NCBI GenBank assembly: GCA_963920765.1
Contig: OY987242.1
Span: 20,484,002 to 20,548,001 of the forward strand
DNA: 64,000 nucleotides
Reading direction: 5' to 3'
From: Ulota crispa
Lineage: Eukaryota; Streptophyta; Bryopsida; Orthotrichales; Orthotrichaceae
A program made the translations under genes and the position numbers. The notes under the pieces were generated by a model. That model was not told where the DNA came from and searched no databases. It saw only the letters and a program-made list of their open reading frames with translations. Below, piece after piece: positions 61,061 to 64,000 of this stretch (within the stretch, counting starts at the first letter, position 1; each line of letters starts with the position of its first letter).

Positions 61061-61115
61061 TGTGATAATACAGAGGTAGAAATCTGATAGAATTCGTTAT
61101 GATTTTAGTAGTATG
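61061..61115. repeat. Extra copy of the 53.7/60.4-kb terminal sequence
   Basis: TGTGATAATACAGAGGTAGA ... TGATTTTAGTAGTATGA parallels 60337-60403. It lies in the presumed 5' UTR intron of the following gene. Confidence 0.6.
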
Positions 61116-61202
61116 AAGATTTTAGGGTTTGGAGTTGGTGTGGGCAAGGGAATCGGGCAATGCGTAATGATTTTGTGGTCGCTGTGCAGGTGAAGGAGAA
61201 GG

Positions 61203-61562
61203 ATGGTGGAGTGGTGGTGGGGAGTTGTGGGGACTGTGGTCCCTGCATTGTTGGTTCGCCAGGCGATCAAGACAACTCGTGGCCGCGAGGAAGAGCAGCT
61301 CCGGGGAAGGGAGAACAAAGGCTCCACGGACCAATTTGTTTGTGAGAGAGTGTGCACTTCGAAGAGAATGCTCGGTAGAGTGGGCGCTTTTTCCAAGGAT
61401 CCCACTCCCGACACTTGTGTCACAGTCTGCGGGGTGAGCGAAGTGGACGCTTGTTCCGAAGCGTGTGCCCGCTCTGTCTGTGCGAACGCACATCATGTTC
61501 CCAACTGGAATGACATCTGTCAGCGCCGCTGTCAAAGCCAGTGCTTGAAGGCAAGTGCTTGA
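61203..61562 (+). CDS. Small single-pass membrane protein with ten cysteines in CX3C-type pairs (plant-specific, uncharacterised)
   Basis: 119 residues from ATG 61203, 13 nt after a strong acceptor (GTGCAG), so the 5' UTR is probably spliced. Residues 4-18 (WWWGVVGTVVPALLV) form an N-terminal hydrophobic anchor. A basic/acidic linker (21-44) follows. The cysteine-rich part has C47-X3-C51, C72-X3-C76, C84-X3-C88-X4-C93 and C106-X3-C110-X3-C114. KDPTPDTCVTVCGVSE and HHVPNWNDICQRRC match a conserved plant family of unknown function known to me only by pattern. Twin CX3C pairs recall disulfide-stabilised or metal-binding helical hairpins. The C-terminal ASA and stop lie in a tandemly duplicated unit. 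Intronless in its coding part. Confidence 0.82.
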   Translation: MVEWWWGVVGTVVPALLVRQAIKTTRGREEEQLRGRENKGSTDQFVCERVCTSKRMLGRVGAFSKDPTPDTCVTVCGVSEVDACSEACARSVCANAHHVPNWNDICQRRCQSQCLKASA

Positions 61563-62110
61563 CTGCAACTTTCTTCTTCTTTCTATGTAAGTTAGGGTTT
61601 TTTTGTTCAGGCTTCTCAAAGAACTGATGGAATTTCATAGGGAACAAATAGACTTTCGGCGTTGTTAGAGTAACGTGGATGTTACAACTTTTGTTGAAAA
61701 TTATGGTATTGTTTGCCATCATTCTATTAATAAACATCATAAATCGTTCATCACGAGTATTAGGTCGTACCCCATCGCTTTGTGGTGTTGAAATCTGGCG
61801 GATTATAGTGTATACTCAACCAGAGCTATGGACAAGTGCTTGACTGCAACTTTCTTCTTTCTATGTAGGTTAGGGCTTTTGTTCAGGCTGTCATAGTGCT
61901 TCTCAAAGAACTAATGCGATTTTACAGGGAAAAAATAGACTTAGAGTAACGTGGATGTTACAGCTTTTGTTGAAAAATGTGGTATTGTTTGCCTCTATCC
62001 TATCAGTGAACATCATACGTTGTTCATCATGAGTATTAGGTCGTACCCCGTCGTTTCGTGGTGTTGAAATTTGGCGGATTATAGTATATACTCAACCAGA
62101 GCTATGGACA
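61552..62110 (+). repeat. Tandem duplication, two units of about 280 bp
   Basis: 61552-61832 and 61833-62110 are direct copies (CAAGTGCTTGACTGCAACTT ... CAACCAGAGCTATGGA) with scattered substitutions and small indels. The first copy includes the end of the preceding coding sequence. Confidence 0.93.
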
Positions 62111-62970
62111 CTACCTAATAAGTGGATGGTTAGTGTTCCGCAGGATTCTGACCAGCGCGCTGTCGTTGCCAGGAGAGCAGGAAGACTGTCGTAGTGTCAC
62201 ACCTGCCTGTAGTTGATTTTTGAAAGCTCCCGCTAGCCTGCTGTCTCTCAATCAGGATTGTCGCAGCTGTTGTACGGAAGCATCCTCATTGACACACCTT
62301 TTTTGGCAGCCCAACGGTTGCCTTATCGATTGCTTATTTACAGTTCACGGCCAATTGGTTTCCTTCCACTTCAATGTAACCAATCCATGAATTTATCTCA
62401 GGTGAGTCTCGGTTCTAGTTTCGCTATTTTTACCATACCACATTCTGTTTTCGGATGGACGATCTCAGGTGCAGCGGACCTGAGCATCATTTCCTGTGAC
62501 ACAAACTCCTTTTAAACGTGTTAGGAGAAATCATGTTCCTTGGATAATTTTGCAGGCATTCATCTTGTTATCATTCTTAGTTCCATAGTCCAGCTCTACT
62601 CAATATTACAAGTTTCCAATAATTTCATTAGCAACACGACTAAATTATCAACGTCCAGGAGGACGATTCATTTATCTGCAACTTGCTGGGTGTGTTTCGG
62701 TCTTGGATTTTCTGACAGTTGGTGTCGGTAAGGGTTTCTTGGCAATTTAGCTGGTGAATATAGCTTGCTGACTATGGGAATCTCTTCAGTTCCTTGTATG
62801 AACTATACAGGTTTTAAGCCTCCCTTGGTCATTTGTTCCGAGCGTGATAAACCTATAAAGCTCGATTTCAAGGGTAATATTTGAACAAAAACATGCATGC
62901 TTTTTGGGCTTCACATACTTTCGATTTACTAATTGTGCAACGTATTAGTACAAGGTCTCTTTGAGAGTTG
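62111..62970. other. 3' flank of the CX3C gene; no further gene recognised
   Basis: Open frames at 62258-62515 and 62540-62731 (+) have no recognisable motifs or splice support. Confidence 0.35.
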
Positions 62971-62974
62971 TTAA

Positions 62975-63621
62975 CCCCTCAACGCTCCTGGAATTTTGGA
63001 GTATCTCAAAATTTGCTTGAAAGTGAACAAAATGCTGGCATTATGATCAATCTTATCAATTTTCTTTGAAATGTAACAGTACAAATTCAAAGAAAGACAT
63101 ATTATAGATTGCATACAAAAAGAAATCACAACTATATCACTTATGGATTGAAAGATTATAATGTTTAATCATGAGGATGTTTAAACTATGCAAGTGATTT
63201 GAAGTCTTTTAATCCTTTTTTTGCATCTCAAACCTAAAATTGAGGGTACCAAAAAAATATGAGTATGTAAAGTATAACATGCATAACTCCAATCAATTTA
63301 TTGCTTCTCAAAATCTATTCTACAATTTTTTTAAATGAATTTTTAATGCAATTTTTTCTCCAAGTTCTAGTGTACTTGAGGCTCATTTCCAAGAGCCTTC
63401 AACACTAAAAAATTGAAGATTTGCAAGGGACACCTTTGCACAAAATCTTGAATTGACAAATCATGTTAATTCATTTTCAAGATCAAACTCTTGATGCTGA
63501 AACTAGACTTCAACAACAATTTAGATATAATAATAACCACAAAAAAAATCTTGAAAAAACTTTGGGCATCTTTGAACAACATTTGGAGGGGCGCAATTTG
63601 AGCCCCTCGGGCGTTGAGGGG
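62975..63621 (+). mobile_element. TTAA-bounded element (family D), copy 2
   Basis: A 647-bp element between TTAA at 62971-62974 and 63622-63625. Ends CCCCTCAACGC and GCGTTGAGGGG. Shares long blocks with 55097-55736, such as TTTTCTCCAAG.TCTAGTG and TTCAACACTA.A.AA.T.AAG. Confidence 0.78.
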
Positions 63622-63769
63622 TTAATTATCTACCACAACAATCAAAAGACCAATGAAACCTACATCGTAAAATAATTGAAGGGTGTACATACTTCATATT
63701 TTATCTACATTCATCACTATTTGATGAGAGATTTGTTGTAAAATGAAATCAAGGAGCTATAGGTTGACT

Positions 63770-64000
63770 TTAACCCTTAAAGGACGGATGGATCACTGTG
63801 GCTTGCCCTGCCTGTAGCAGTCTACAATGTTTTGCACGTGGGCACCAGTAGTATTGCTTGAAATAGTTGGAAAAGTCAACTGTGCATGGTGCCCTCATCA
63901 AAATTGCAAGAAGGGCAGCTTGGGAGTTAACACCATGTTTCTGGATCTTATCACAATTTGGGTTACAAAAAAAATGCATCTGAAGAGGTAATTTTTTGTC
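63770..64000 (+). mobile_element. Left end of another TTAA-type element, cut by the window edge
   Basis: TTTAACCCTTAAAGGACGGATGG starts at 63769. No right end is visible before position 64000. Confidence 0.4.

Overview
This is a stretch of nuclear genome from a land plant. Six supported protein-coding genes are present: four split by many GT-AG introns and two (kinase, 106-residue protein) apparently intronless. A chloroplast transit peptide, plant-type gene families, Stowaway-type TACTCCCTCCGT ends and telo-box promoter motifs all point to plants. AT-rich spacers packed with small DNA transposons, plus a Tc1-type element, suggest a non-seed plant such as a bryophyte. Species cannot be settled from the sequence alone.

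Layout. 0-1.9 kb: last four exons of cytosolic triosephosphate isomerase (+). 2.8-4.5 kb: an unrecognised six-exon gene (-) whose 365-residue product has two tandem 33-residue repeats and a C-terminal membrane segment; every splice phase closes once a 25-nt microexon is included. 5.3-9.9 kb: nested MITEs. 10.56 kb: tRNA-Thr(AGU). 10.6-13.5 kb: exon-like pieces, one possible small gene. 14-21 kb: a foldback element, a Tc1-like element with decayed transposase, a Stowaway MITE and other inverted-repeat elements. 21.6-30.4 kb: a complete 17-exon plastid long-chain acyl-ACP/acyl-CoA synthetase gene (AAE15/16 type). 31.2-32.8 kb: three TTAA-bounded elements. 34.4-39.5 kb: a complete eight-exon TPR protein with a mitochondrial-type N-terminus. 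44.6-45.9 kb: an intronless Raf-like (HT1-like) kinase with upstream ORFs. 48.0-48.3 kb: a small intronless GC-rich gene of unknown function (-). 48.5-60.4 kb: gene-poor, transposon-derived, including a 6.7-kb segment bounded by inverted repeats and holding a small-heat-shock-protein-like fragment. 61.2-61.6 kb: a small membrane protein with ten cysteines in CX3C-type pairs.

The genes do not form a pathway; as usual in plant nuclear DNA they are independent transcription units. The most distinctive signal is in the repeats: at least three non-autonomous families (about 85-108, 640 and 940 bp) begin CCC(C/T)T and end in the complement, always inside TTAA. That is the signature of piggyBac-type transposition, which is not normally associated with plants. 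A second family carries repeated CACCTTAA motifs that meet as a perfect 20-bp palindrome. Exon coordinates below were worked out by hand from splice consensus and reading phase; no search or transcript data was available.
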